Assembly: GCA_018697195.1 (NCBI GenBank)
Contig: CM031879.1
Coordinates: 46,495,487 to 46,559,486, forward strand
DNA length: 64,000 bases
Origin: Certhia americana
Lineage: Eukaryota > Chordata > Aves > Passeriformes > Certhiidae
Direction: 5' to 3'
Shown here: positions 37,550 through 47,907 of the stretch, piece after piece
How positions within the stretch are numbered: the first letter of the stretch is position 1
How the letters are laid out: each line of letters opens with the position of its first letter
Notes under the pieces: model-generated
Told to the model about the DNA's origin: nothing
Seen by the model: only the letters and a program-made list of their open reading frames with translations
Databases searched by the model: none
Program-made: the position numbers and the translations under genes

Positions 37550-40500
37550 GGTGAAAGCAGGGAGTTGAACTAGTCCAGGTGGGAGGAGAGGCAGACCTGA
37601 CTGAAGGTTTAATTAGTGAGGAGCATGGAAAAAATAAAAGTAGGTTTGGCAACAGCAGGCCGCAAGTGCTTCCCAGTTGGAGAGGTGGGGACAGGGCACA
37701 GACCAGTCCAGATTGTTGTTGCAGTCTCTCTTTGCCTCAGGACTTGTCAGCCACCTCTCCCTCCACACCCTGTCAATACCTGAAGGGGGAAAAAAACCAA
37801 CAAATAAAAACGTAATTTGGCTTTCTTTTGGGGAAAGTGTTTGGGGAAAGCATTTGGTTTTAAATCTTCGGGATCTGACTTTTATTGGCTGTAAAGAAAA
37901 GCTTAAGAAATAGGAACCTGCCTTTTTTTCTGTGTGTGTGTATATGTGATTTTTTGCAAGGTCAGAGCCCCACACAAGGTGAGAACGAGAAAGTGAGAAT
38001 ATCAAAAACTTCCAGAGAAGGAGACACGGCTAAACCAGGACCACTGGCAGGCCTGCAACTTTTTACCAGACTCCCCAGTCTATTGGCCATTACTTGCAGT
38101 GGTCTGCACACACATCTTCCTCTTCTAATTTCTCCTGCAAGTAGTAGTGTCCCCTTTTTCTACATCCCTCATCAAAGTTAAGGCAGTATTCTTCCCACTA
38201 TAATTTACAGTCCCTTTAACCTCAAAGACTCCCCTTTCACAGTCTGTAACAGTTCTTTTTGAGAGCTTTTCACTGAAGGAAGGTGTTTGATTGTATTATC
38301 CTACCCCTATTTCCCTCTGCTCAAGTTTTTCTCAAACGCCGTTAACTAAAGTGCTGTCTTCTGTCACTGAGGTGGGATCGCTGAGCTGATTTTTGTAAGG
38401 CTGCTTGGACTCACTACCTTTATGTTTGCCCCTGCAAGATTGCTAGAGAGTGTTATTTAATGCTTATAAACAGCTCCACTTTTTCCATGTGCCACTTCTT
38501 CATGCAATGCAGAGCTGTGGCCAGTATCTGGAATGTACTAATTTCTTTAATTTCCTCCTTGTTTTTCCTTAATCGTTCTAAAATGTAGCTAAGTAGTACT
38601 CCACAAAGCTAAATATGGTCACAGAGTAAGAGAGGAGGAGGGCATAGATTGTTCAGAGGTGGGACTGAAATGGGTCTCTCCAGACAGAGTTGTTATGAAA
38701 TGTGTACTGCAGAGCTATGGAAAGATAGGCTACTGGTGGGGAGATTTACTTTACCTTTGTTTGGCTGTTTTGGGATCCCTGGATTAAAAATAAAAAAAGC
38801 AATGCAGTTTTTCAAGCAGAATCAAAACACGTTGGTGGCATCAGAAGCTGACAAATCCAAGAGCTGGAATAAATACTTAATGCTCCCTCCTGTGAGACCT
38901 CTGCTCACAGCCAGTAGTCATGGAAAACAGGACAAGACAGATGTGGATGCCCAAGCAAGTGAACAGTACTGCTTCATTCGTTGCTGTTTTGAAGTGAGAT
39001 GTTTTCCTTTCCTCACCAATTTGCCAAGCTTCCTTTGTGGTTTCAGTGGCCTGGGACAGTAGTGGGAAGAAGGTGCTGGAAGCATCTGGTATGTTGCACC
39101 TACGCCAGCCCAGCAGGTCTAATTTTTGGATCTGGGCAGAGCTCCTTTGCTGAGGATGTATGGAGGGGTGTCTGTGCCTTGGCTGAAAGGCCCATCTACT
39201 TATTTTGAACGGATGGATTGAGAACAGGTAGAAGAGCAGGAGGGCATCCACAGGCTGGTACAACACAGCTTCATTTGGAACTTTTCCTGAAATGGCTCTC
39301 TCTAAGGGCAAGCTGCAAAGGGAGGGGCAGCTGGTGGTCTGTGGCACTTTCTTCATCCACCTGAAGTGGAAATGAACGGAGTGGGGGTCCCTGCAATGTA
39401 CGTAGTTTAAGAGAGAGGAGGAAAACCAGGGACAAAAGGATGCAAACCAGGGACAAGAGGATATAATTTGCTCACTCAGCTGCTGGATAGGTAGCAAGAG
39501 GAATGTGTTGCCAATTAATGTGAGCTATTGATTGCATTTGGACAGAGGTGATGCTGTGGAGGGGAGTAGTGTCCACCTTTGTGCAATTGGACCATCCAGG
39601 AGTTATTTAGTCCTTTTTCAGTTTGGGGACCATTTTGGTGAGCCCTCGAGCTTTGTGTTGCCTTCCAGCGGCAGTGCTGGTGGCAGTGGCAGAGTCCCTG
39701 GGGACTATAGCCTGTGAAAGTGGGGGTGGGCAAGATTCCCCCATCTCAACTTGCACCTTGGGAGCCACCTGGTCCCCTCCCCTGCCGGGGGATGCTTTCC
39801 ACTGTGTAAGGGGAGCTTTTGGAGCAGCCAGGGGCTGGCTGCCAGGCTTCCTTTAATTCCCCCAGCTGGCAAACAGGAGGCCTGTGTCGGTTGCCGGGGC
39901 AATGGCGGGAAGCTGTGTTAGTTTAATGAAGCATTGGGAAGGCTGCTGTTTATTTCAGGGGCGCGGGGGCTCTCTCGTCTGCCAGGATGCTCTGCCGGGA
40001 TGGAGGGGCTGCTGCCAAAGGACTCCTAGGCCATGACTGCCATGCTCTTCCCCTCGACTGCTGCTCTCAGCCCTTCACAGGGAGCAGAGGCCAGCATCCG
40101 AGCCATCCCTCAGCATAGCATGTCTGTCTCCTCCCCTTCCACTTGAGCATAGCATTTTCAGTGCCATGCTGTCAAAGTTGTCCTCTTCCAAAAGTGCCTG
40201 CTGTTTCCCAGTGAAGACCCCCCCACCAGTCCCACTCTTGTGTTGAGGACCCAGTCCTCCTCACCTTAGGCAGGATCGCTCCCTTCCTGGATGTCCCTTC
40301 CCATTCATTACCCACTTGAGGTACAGTGGTTACCTGATTGGGGTGTTGAACTTACTCCTTTATTTAAGCAAATGAAGACTTGAAGCATCAATGTCTTCAT
40401 AGTAAAGGTGACCTACAAAGGAGGGAGGAGAAGAATGAAGAGGGGGGAAGGGGGAAAGCGCCTTGCGTTATTCCCCTTTTCTAGTGTCTCTTTTTGGTTT

Positions 40501-41030
40501 AAAAGGGATCTAATGGGGGGCTTGGGCTTTTTTATCCTTCTTTGCTTCTTTTCTTCCCAGCGTGTTATTTCAAATACAAAAGGATTTCTGGTCTTGTTTA
40601 ACCTCTAGGGGGGAGGGGGAATTCGATGCACAACTTGAGCGCTAATAGGCTTATGACTATTCAGATAAAACTTCATTAACTGAATGTTTTAAAAAATAAG
40701 CCCTACTCAGACCTGTTAAAAATCAAGAGAGTGTAAATGGGTGTGAACAAACAAATACTAGGTGGAGAGGTTGTCTTAAAGTTCAGTTAGCCGTGTCCAT
40801 TTAATAAAAGGCTAAGAAAAAGCCTCAGGCCACAGACTGATGAATTTTCACACAAAAAAAAGGTGAAATAAGGCTATTGTCTTGCAAAGGAAAAAAAAAA
40901 AAGGCCTTTTCATATGTGAAAAGAGAGATTTGGTGAAGATACACGAACAAAAATGCACCTGAATTTTTTTTTGCCTCTTCTCCCCTCCCCCCTTTTTTTC
41001 TGGTTCCCTTTTAAAATACCATATAAACAA
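37550..41030. other. Long non-coding stretch
   Basis: Mixed composition. It contains an imperfect tandem pair built on AACCAGGGACAA at about 39422-39462. The 206-codon minus-strand open frame at 38877-39497 has no recognisable domain. A GC-richer patch lies near 39.9-40.0 kb. Nothing else was recognised. Confidence 0.45.
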
Positions 41031-41620
41031 ATGCTGTCTTGGATGTTGCTTCCTCAGTTGGTGTAGCAGAGCATCCCCTGGTCCTGCAGGAGCAGCTTTC
41101 CACGCCAGCCCTTGCAGGACAATGTCCCCCTCTCCCCGAGCACAGCGGCACGTTCCGTGTGCCCGTGCCCGGGGTGGCAGTGTCCCGAGGGGGTTTGCAG
41201 GCTGCCTTTGCCAGCCCTGCCATGCGGATGGAGCACAAGGAGCCGTCTCTCGGCTGAAGCCCACATCAGCCCAAACTCTCCGACGCCCTGTTGCTAGCCC
41301 GCCTCTCTGGCCCGTTTCTCCCTGTATGTGCGAGTCTCATGCCCTGTGGATGGCTGGTAATTAAAAAAAAACTGTGGAGGGGGATATTACTGAGTTAACC
41401 GTAGTTATTTTGTGAGGCTGCTGGGAAGGGGGGAGAGAGATCTATCCCCAGGGAAAGCTGCACTGACGAGGGGTGGGGGGGAGAAGGAGGGAGGAGGAAG
41501 TGGGGGCGAGATTGGCAGGTGACTGCCAGCTCCGAGGAGATGACAGCGGCAGCAGCTCCGCCAGTCCCACTTGAACACTGCACTGCAGGTACTGGGTTAA
41601 TGGGTGGGAAGTGGTGAAGA
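41031..41620. promoter_or_regulatory. GC-rich patch, candidate regulatory element or untranslated exon
   Basis: The first part (41050-41340) is CpG-enriched. The second part (41350-41600) alternates AT-rich TGGTAATTAAAA and TTAACCG blocks with G-rich DNA. CTGCAG followed by GTACTG at 41583-41594 could be a splice donor, with the exon side to the left. Without an acceptor, promoter or transcript this cannot be decided. No frame looks like protein. Confidence 0.3.
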
Positions 41621-42132
41621 AGAATATCAGGGTGGGTGGCTGGAGGGGAGGGTGTTGGCGTGGGGGAGTTGATTTCTGTTAAACGCCAAGATAGAGATGA
41701 CACTCTATATACATTGTAATCATTAGACTTCATTCCCAAGAATGTTTTCCTTCATGTAATTTTTTTAAATGCAGAGAAAGCTTTCCCCAAACCTGACAGT
41801 ATTCTACCTACAATCACTTACCCCTTGCCAAATACTACCATGCTCTACAAAAAAGGTCTGAAATGCTGTACTATTTTTGACCATTTCATTTGGGTTATTT
41901 GTAGTGAAATTTTAATTTTTAAGGTGCTAGGAATAGGCTCCTCAGTCCCACATCATCTCCATGTAGCAAGGCCTTTTTACTGAATGTGAGACTGCATTAC
42001 AATCTAAACCTCACAATTTTCTTGTTTGATGACATTGACTACCCAACTAGAAAATTCATGTATCCTCCTTTTGCAGGACTGGCAGGTTAGACCTAGACTG
42101 AAGTCCTGATTGACATCCGCAGACAGCATTCT
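41621..42132. other. Non-coding stretch, nothing recognised
   Basis: AT-leaning single-copy DNA. No exon, RNA gene or repeat family was recognised. Confidence 0.4.
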
Positions 42133-42185
42133 TGCTCATGCTCATGCTCACTCTCTCTCTTGCTCTCTCTCTCTCTCTTTTTCCC
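42133..42185. repeat. (CT)n polypyrimidine microsatellite
   Basis: An imperfect CT repeat with GCTCATGCTCATG interruptions at its left end, longest pure part about 42163-42178, then a short T run. Only pyrimidines occur on the plus strand over most of its length. Confidence 0.85.
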
Positions 42186-43959
42186 CTGCGCTCATGCTCT
42201 CTTTTCCCCCTCTCTATTCCCTTTTGTAGGGCAAAACATCTGTTTGCAAAGGGCTGAGGACACGCACTGCACAGGGAGATAAAAGCAAGGAGCCCTCATC
42301 CCATGTAAGAGTTCACAGATCTGTAACTCAGGGGGCTGGCAACAGGGTTTGAAAAGGGTTGAAATCCTGTCTTTCTCCCTTCTCATATATTTGAGTTTGA
42401 AAAACAAAACCAACTGGGGTTATCTTAGATGTGCAATATTGAGGATTAAGATGTCAGCTTTGCTATCAGCTTCATTCTTTGTGCACAAAGAGAGAAAGAG
42501 GATCACAGATTTGCACCTAAGCTACACAGAGTGATGCCAGTGACTTGGTTTATCACAGTGGAGGAAGCTCATGTGTTTCCCTGCCCACTACAGCAGAGTT
42601 AAGCCTCAAGGGCCTTACACAAACAGTGCCTCGGTTGGAGTCCTATCCTTTCCCTCCCTGCAACAGAAGCCAAGTTTAAGGAATTGGCTGAGAGTTCAAG
42701 GCGCACATATGATTGTAGACCTTCGTGGTACAGATAGCAAGGAGAAGAAGCTTCAAAAATGTTCCTATCCCTTTCTGCCCCAGCAGCAACAGCAGCCCCC
42801 CTGTAAAATATTTAGCTGTAAAAATATGCCTTTTCTTTTTGACCTGCCATGATGGTGGAGAGGGCCACCACCTATGCCTGTGCACCTGTGTTGTTACAGA
42901 TTTTAGTCTCGCTAAGGTGTTCTCAGCTGTGAAAACAACTGGTGGGCTGGTCTAAACATCCAGTTTGACCTAGAACTCAGGTATCATACTGGTTCACTTA
43001 TCAGAAACACCTGCAACAGAAGGGGCAAACCCCGTTTGATTTTCCAGTACTGACATAAGTACACTGATTTACATTACATGGAGATACATATTTTGACTGC
43101 TTGACAAAGAAAATCATGCCCATGACAGCTTCTTGTCAAGCAAGTAATCCTACTAAATGGAAGCATGACCAGCATCATCCGTTTTTGAGGTCTCTTCTGC
43201 ATGGTAATTTCCAGAGTCCTGGTATGGCCAGTTTTAGGGAACTGTGTTTTTAATCTGGTGACTACCTGCAGTCTTCACTGAACAGCACTGGAAGCATTGG
43301 GCACTTAGCAGCTTTGAAAATTACATCATAGGCATCTTAAATGTGCTTCTCAAGCTTGCATTGGTTTTAAAGCTTAGCAGCTGGCCTTTTGGCCATATAT
43401 ATAGATCACACACACTCTGACTTGCTTATCAGGAATGGCAGTTAGTTGAATGCAAAGAAAACATTTCTCTCCTGCCTTCATCTTCATCTCCTGTTTTCTG
43501 CATGGAATGAGAATCTTGGGGATGCTCCTTGAGCTGGACCATGAACCCCCTGGCCTGTCAGTTTTGCTAGGGGTGGAAGGGACTTGCTGTGTAAAGTGCT
43601 ATCTGCTCTTCAGATGCTTGCACTACAACCTGCTATATTTTCACTGTTCCTGGCATGTGGCAGCAAGAGTTTTAGATGCACGAAGCCTTGCTTGGGGGTA
43701 AGGGGGGCTGGGGGAAGGCACCAGCAGAAGACACAAATGAAACTGCTAGTTTAGAGCTCACAATTAACAGGACTGAGATTTTGAGCAAGTCTCAGGGTAG
43801 TGGGAACGGGTAACACAAAGCCAGCACTGGGAGCTCATTTTAATTTCAACCATCTTGTGCGTGTGTAGTTGTCTGTCTTTGTTTAAAGAACTTGGCCTTC
43901 AGGTAGATTTTATTTGGACGGCTTGCTTATCCAAAGAACATTAATGACTTTCCTTGAGG
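42186..43959. other. Non-coding stretch, nothing recognised
   Basis: AT-leaning DNA with a TATATATA stretch near 43396-43403 but no associated promoter elements. No exon or repeat family was recognised. Confidence 0.45.
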
Positions 43960-44330
43960 AGTTGCAGCCAGTACCTTTGCACCCTGGTTCTCCTCTAGCC
44001 CTGTTTTCTCTTTTCCATAATCTCCCGGTGCCCGGCAGCAAGCCTTTAGGGTACATGCGCAAGCAAAAGGAGCTCGAGTTGGGGAATTAATATTCCTGGA
44101 ACATAACACCAGCAGCATGCACACGCTGAGGAGAATATTAGAGCTATTAGCGGTGGGAGTTTGGAGTGCATGCAATATCTAGATGGAGAATTCAGTGTGA
44201 TTAATCTGCCTCTAAGCAGCAGCCTCCGGGCTTTGGGAATTCTGTGGCACGTTTGAAATCAGAACTTTTTTTAATTACCTTTCTGCATCAACAAAACAAT
44301 TGCAGTTGTGTGAAAATAAGCCCATTCAGT
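43960..44330. promoter_or_regulatory. Candidate conserved non-coding element
   Basis: A motif-dense single-copy block. Paired AATATTA-type cores, GTGATTAATCTG near 44196-44207, TTTTTTTAATTACC near 44266-44279, and AACAATTG near 44295-44304 are homeodomain- and SOX-like. The pattern is typical of developmental enhancers. There is no open frame with splice sites. Conservation cannot be tested from one sequence. Confidence 0.3.
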
Positions 44331-46620
44331 CCCTGCCCTGTCTCTGTTCTTTTTTTTTTTTTCCTTTTTCCTTTTTGGATGAGGCATGCTGCTGGAGGCC
44401 TGAGTATTCACAGTCCCGGCAGCTCTGACAGCATTTTGCACAAGTGCAGAGGGACTTAACCTGGGAGGTTTGGCCAGCCTCCAAGTCAGGTAATTGCATC
44501 CTGGGCCAAGCAGGAGCAAGCCCATGCTAGTCAGTGTGTATGTCTTAGATTCCTTGCTCTTTCCCCTTTTTTTTCCTTTTCCCAGCAAAAAGTGCCTCCC
44601 CTTCTCCCCCATTCACCCCCTCACCTTGCATCCTGGAGTGTTGGCAGCCATGTTGTCTCCCCGCCACAGGCAGGTTGAGAGAGATTCCCCGAGAGAGGAG
44701 TGGGATAAACATGGAGGTTTCCTCTCATGCAGTCAGCAGGGTGGAAAAAAATAGATAAAAAAATGAAAGGAGTCGATATAAAAATGGTAGTAAAGTTGTG
44801 GCCAAAAAGAGCAAGACTTGCTGAAGGATATGAGATTGGATGGGGACCTCCCTGCTTGCAATTCATACCTTTTCCCTCCCTCAAACAAGCAGAGGCAGGA
44901 GAGTTTATACCATCCATTGCAGCCTGGCTTATTGCTGTACTGGCATGGAGACACTGTAAAACAACAGGGGAAATCTTCCCTAACGCTGTGGCTCTGCCAG
45001 GGCTGGGATGATGCCCCAAGGCACTGGGATTCAGAGTCGATGTGGGAACAGAGGCTCTTGCCATGGAGCAGCTCCAGCCTGGAAGACCATCTTCTGGATG
45101 CCTGGATTTTATGCTGGAAGCCCATCGAACTGCTGGGGTACAGAAGTTTCTGACAAGTGTCTTGGGTTTCCAGTGCTGGTGCCAGTCCTCTGGGGCACCT
45201 CAGGCACTCATGGGATGCTCCCCCCCGTCCAGCAGCAGTGAGTTGGGAATGTACTTGCCAGCTGGTTCGTGGCAGGGATCTGGATTGCTTCCTCCTCGCT
45301 TCTTGCTCGCTCCACATACAGATTTCCCTCCTGCTTCACTGGCAGGTTGCAGAAAGGGCAGGCTACGATAGTAGTGCTGTTTTCTCCTCCCTTCCAGGTC
45401 AACATGGCAATGGGAATTGCTTTGTAGGTCTTGATGAGGGCAGGGATGGAGGTTGGAGGGAGGAGTGGACACACTGTGAGGATCACAAGCTGTCTTCCTT
45501 TTGGCTCTGCAGTTCCAGTAACTTCATAAATATAACGTCTGCAATTAGCACAGTTTAATTTTTTTAAAATTTTATTTTTAATTTCATTTGGCTGTGGCTG
45601 TGCCCTTGACTTATTCCTCTGAATTCCTGGCCTTCAGGCATGATTAGCACAGTGTAAGTGTTTGAGCTGCCTGGCTTCAAAAGGTGAAAAAAAAAAATCC
45701 AATTTGAACACAAATAACAGATTTTTATTTTTTTGGACTTATTTACTGACTTGTTTAAGGTGGTGTTGAATTTTGAGAAATTGATGTCAAAAAAAATACA
45801 CCAGCTGAATAAACAAAAAACACCCCCAAATCTTACAACTTTCCAGGTCACATTAAGCCAATAGCTACTTAATAAGCCTTTTTTTTTCTTCTAGGCTTCA
45901 TTTCAGAAATGACTACAGAAGTCTTATATCATCAGCTTTTGCTCCCAGAGCAACATCCGAGCATTGCCTTGTATCGGGAGTACATCAAAGTCTCCTGGCC
46001 TTTCTTTCATCTACCCCAGTCTGTCTTCCCCTCCCCAAGGCACCTAAAACCTAAAAATACACTAGGGAATTGAAAACTCCACTCTTTTCCCTCTTGCCTT
46101 GCTTAGGCCTTACATATAACTCTGTTACCTTTAGTCTAACCACTTTTACTCGAATTGTGGTTTACTAGTGGTTTCAGATCCTCAAGTAGGGGGAAAAAAC
46201 TCCCAAGTGCCCACTGATGAGCCTTACCTCTGCCTGGCCCACAGCTCCCAGACCTCTGGCACGGAGTTCTGTTCACTCTGCGTGGCCCTGCTTGCCCGCT
46301 GACTCTCAGCGCTGCCATCCCTGTGTGTCTCAGGTACAACACACACCATATGCCTCTTTCCATCCAACCCTGCAGTCCCCCTCTGCCGTGCCCCCTCCAG
46401 CCTCTCCCGTGGCCACTGCCATCCCTTGATCTTCGTCCCAGCGCCTCATCCTGCTGCAGTCCCGGCAGGTCCAAAGGGGCCACGGCAAGTGGTTCTGTCC
46501 CAGAAGGGCTGCTGGTGCCTGTGCTGCGCTGGAGGATGGCGCCTGGGCTGGCGCTTGCTGTCTGTCCTGCCCAGGCCGCTTTTAAAAGGTATTTCCACCG
46601 TGGTCACAAAGTTTATTTGT
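44331..46620. other. Long non-coding stretch
   Basis: Mixed composition with a poly-T run at about 44350-44362 and AT-rich DNA around 45555-45880. The 194-codon minus-strand open frame at 44733-45317 and overlapping plus-strand frames show no recognisable domain. Confidence 0.45.
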
Positions 46621-46735
46621 GCAGAGAAACCACCAAAAAAAACCCCGCAACCCCCCCCCCACACACACACGACAGAAAAGGGAGTATGATTTATATTTTG
46701 AAAAAAGGAAAAAAAAAAAAAAGAAAAAAAAAAGC
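46621..46735. repeat. Composite low-complexity segment: C run, (AC)n, A-rich
   Basis: A run of ten C (46651-46660) is followed by five AC units, then, after a short gap, an A-rich stretch with G interruptions (about 46697-46734). It lies about 110 bases upstream of the CRE-like array. Confidence 0.85.
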
Positions 46736-46846
46736 CATTTTCTTGGCCAGCCATTTCCTGAGTTCCCTTTGTTACTACTGCAGATATGTGTTTGAATAAG
46801 AGCCTTTTCCCCTCCCCTCTCCTATTCCTCCCTGTTCTACCCTGCA

Positions 46847-46911
46847 GTGAAGTCACAATCCGGCGTTTGTGGGCTCTGTGTGATGTCAGAGACTCGGTCT
46901 TGTGACTTCAC
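46847..46911. promoter_or_regulatory. Array of three CRE/ATF-like sites
   Basis: TGAAGTCA (46848-46855), TGATGTCA (46881-46888) and TGACTTCA (46903-46910) each differ by one base from the palindromic CRE TGACGTCA. The first and third are mirror copies within a perfect 12-base inverted repeat (GTGAAGTCACAA at 46847-46858, TTGTGACTTCAC at 46900-46911). The middle one, read on the minus strand as TGACATCA, is the classical jun1-type ATF/JUN site. The array ends about 100 bases before a TATA box, which suggests cAMP/stress-responsive control of that promoter. Confidence 0.55.
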
Positions 46912-47011
46912 CGGCGGGCTCAAGCAGAAGGTGCAGACGAGGCTGAGAGAAGAGAAAAAAAAAGCCCCCTCCTCTCCTCTTCCCTCCCCCCCCCCCTCCA
47001 CCCTCTCGGTT

Positions 47012-47018
47012 TATAAAA
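47012..47018 (+). promoter_or_regulatory. TATA box of candidate promoter
   Basis: TATAAAA in the context GGTTTATAAAACC, preceded by a pyrimidine-rich run and the CRE-like array. Transcription would be expected to begin near 47040-47048 on the plus strand. The first ATG downstream (47078) has A at -3 but opens only 16 codons. If the AAAG/GTACAG junction at 47087/47088 is a donor, the frame could continue in a distant exon. The gene is not identified. The sequence is also read acceptably as TTTTATAAA on the minus strand, so orientation is likely but not certain. Confidence 0.5.
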
Positions 47019-47099
47019 CCAGTAGCTGAGATAAATCGGAAGGGGGTGGGGAGAAGCAGCAGGGAAAGCTGAGAAAGATGCCAGAAAGGTACAGTAAAT

Positions 47100-47430
47100 G
47101 GGCTTTATCTCTCTCTCCCTCTCCCTGAAAGTTGAGAGTGGAAAATTGCCCTGCAGAGGCCAGCTCTCGCCGACCACGCGCGGCGGCGGCGGTGGCGGCC
47201 GTGTGTCTGCGGCGCCCTGTGCGTGTCACCCGCCCCCGCGACGCCGCCGTGCCCACCCGGGCTGCCCGCGGCGGGGTGGGGGGCTGGCGGCGGGCAAGGG
47301 GGGCTCGGGGGCGGCGGGGGCAGCCGGAGCCTGGCGTGGCTGGGCACGGCGAGCCGCTCGCCTTGTCCCTTTTCAAAGGCCCCAGCTGTTGGCTGCTCGC
47401 TGCAGTCTGGCTCCTGCGAGACCGACATAA
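47100..47430. promoter_or_regulatory. Compact CpG island downstream of TATA box
   Basis: Very GC- and CpG-rich, strongest at 47160-47360, with GCGGCGGCGGTGGCGG and GCCCGCGGCGGGG blocks. In the plus orientation it lies just after the predicted start site and would be 5' untranslated or first-exon sequence. A 110-codon plus-strand frame from ATG 47098 crosses it, but its Gly/Ala/Arg-rich translation is what GC-rich DNA gives by chance. Confidence 0.6.
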
Positions 47431-47458
47431 ATGGGTTATGGGGTTTATGCATATGCGG

Positions 47459-47459
47459 G

Positions 47460-47491
<32 letters not shown>

Positions 47492-47590
47492 CCCTTTTCT
47501 TCCCCCTGTATCTCTCCTTGATGGTTTGTATTTTTTTTTTTTTCAAATTTTGTTTTGGTTTTGGATGTGGTTGTTTGGGTTTTTTTTTCC
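47459..47590. repeat. (TG)n microsatellite and adjoining T/G-rich tract
   Basis: TG units run to 47491 with one TATA interruption. After a C/T-rich gap, a T/G-rich low-complexity segment covers about 47528-47590. Confidence 0.85.
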
Positions 47591-47881
47591 TTGCTCTGCA
47601 GGCTCAGAGTAGCACGGGGGTGGATGGGGAGGGGGCCTGCCATTCCCCCATGATGTGTGGGTGCATCAGGAGGGAGAAGGGCAAGGCCTCAGGGTCACAT
47701 TCTCAAGGGCTCTGAGATATGATTTCTTCTTTAATATCTTCATTTTGGGGGGGGGTGTTGGTGATTGTTGTTGTTTTTTTAACTGACAGCTGCACAATAG
47801 CAATGTGAGTGCACCAGCAAAGAGCAACCTAAAAAATATTTTTAAAAAATAAAAATTTAGAAAAAGGGGGAGGAGGAAAAC

Positions 47882-47907
47882 GGGGGGGGGGGGGGGGGGG
47901 GGGGGGG
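47882..47907. repeat. G26 homopolymer
   Basis: Twenty-six consecutive G, flanked by A-rich DNA on the left and TTAGC on the right. The true length is doubtful because such runs are hard to sequence. It can form a G-quadruplex. Confidence 0.9.

Noticed and set aside
38877..39497. 206-codon minus-strand open frame
   Set aside because: No domain resemblance and no promoter or splice context; length is within chance for 64 kb read in six frames.
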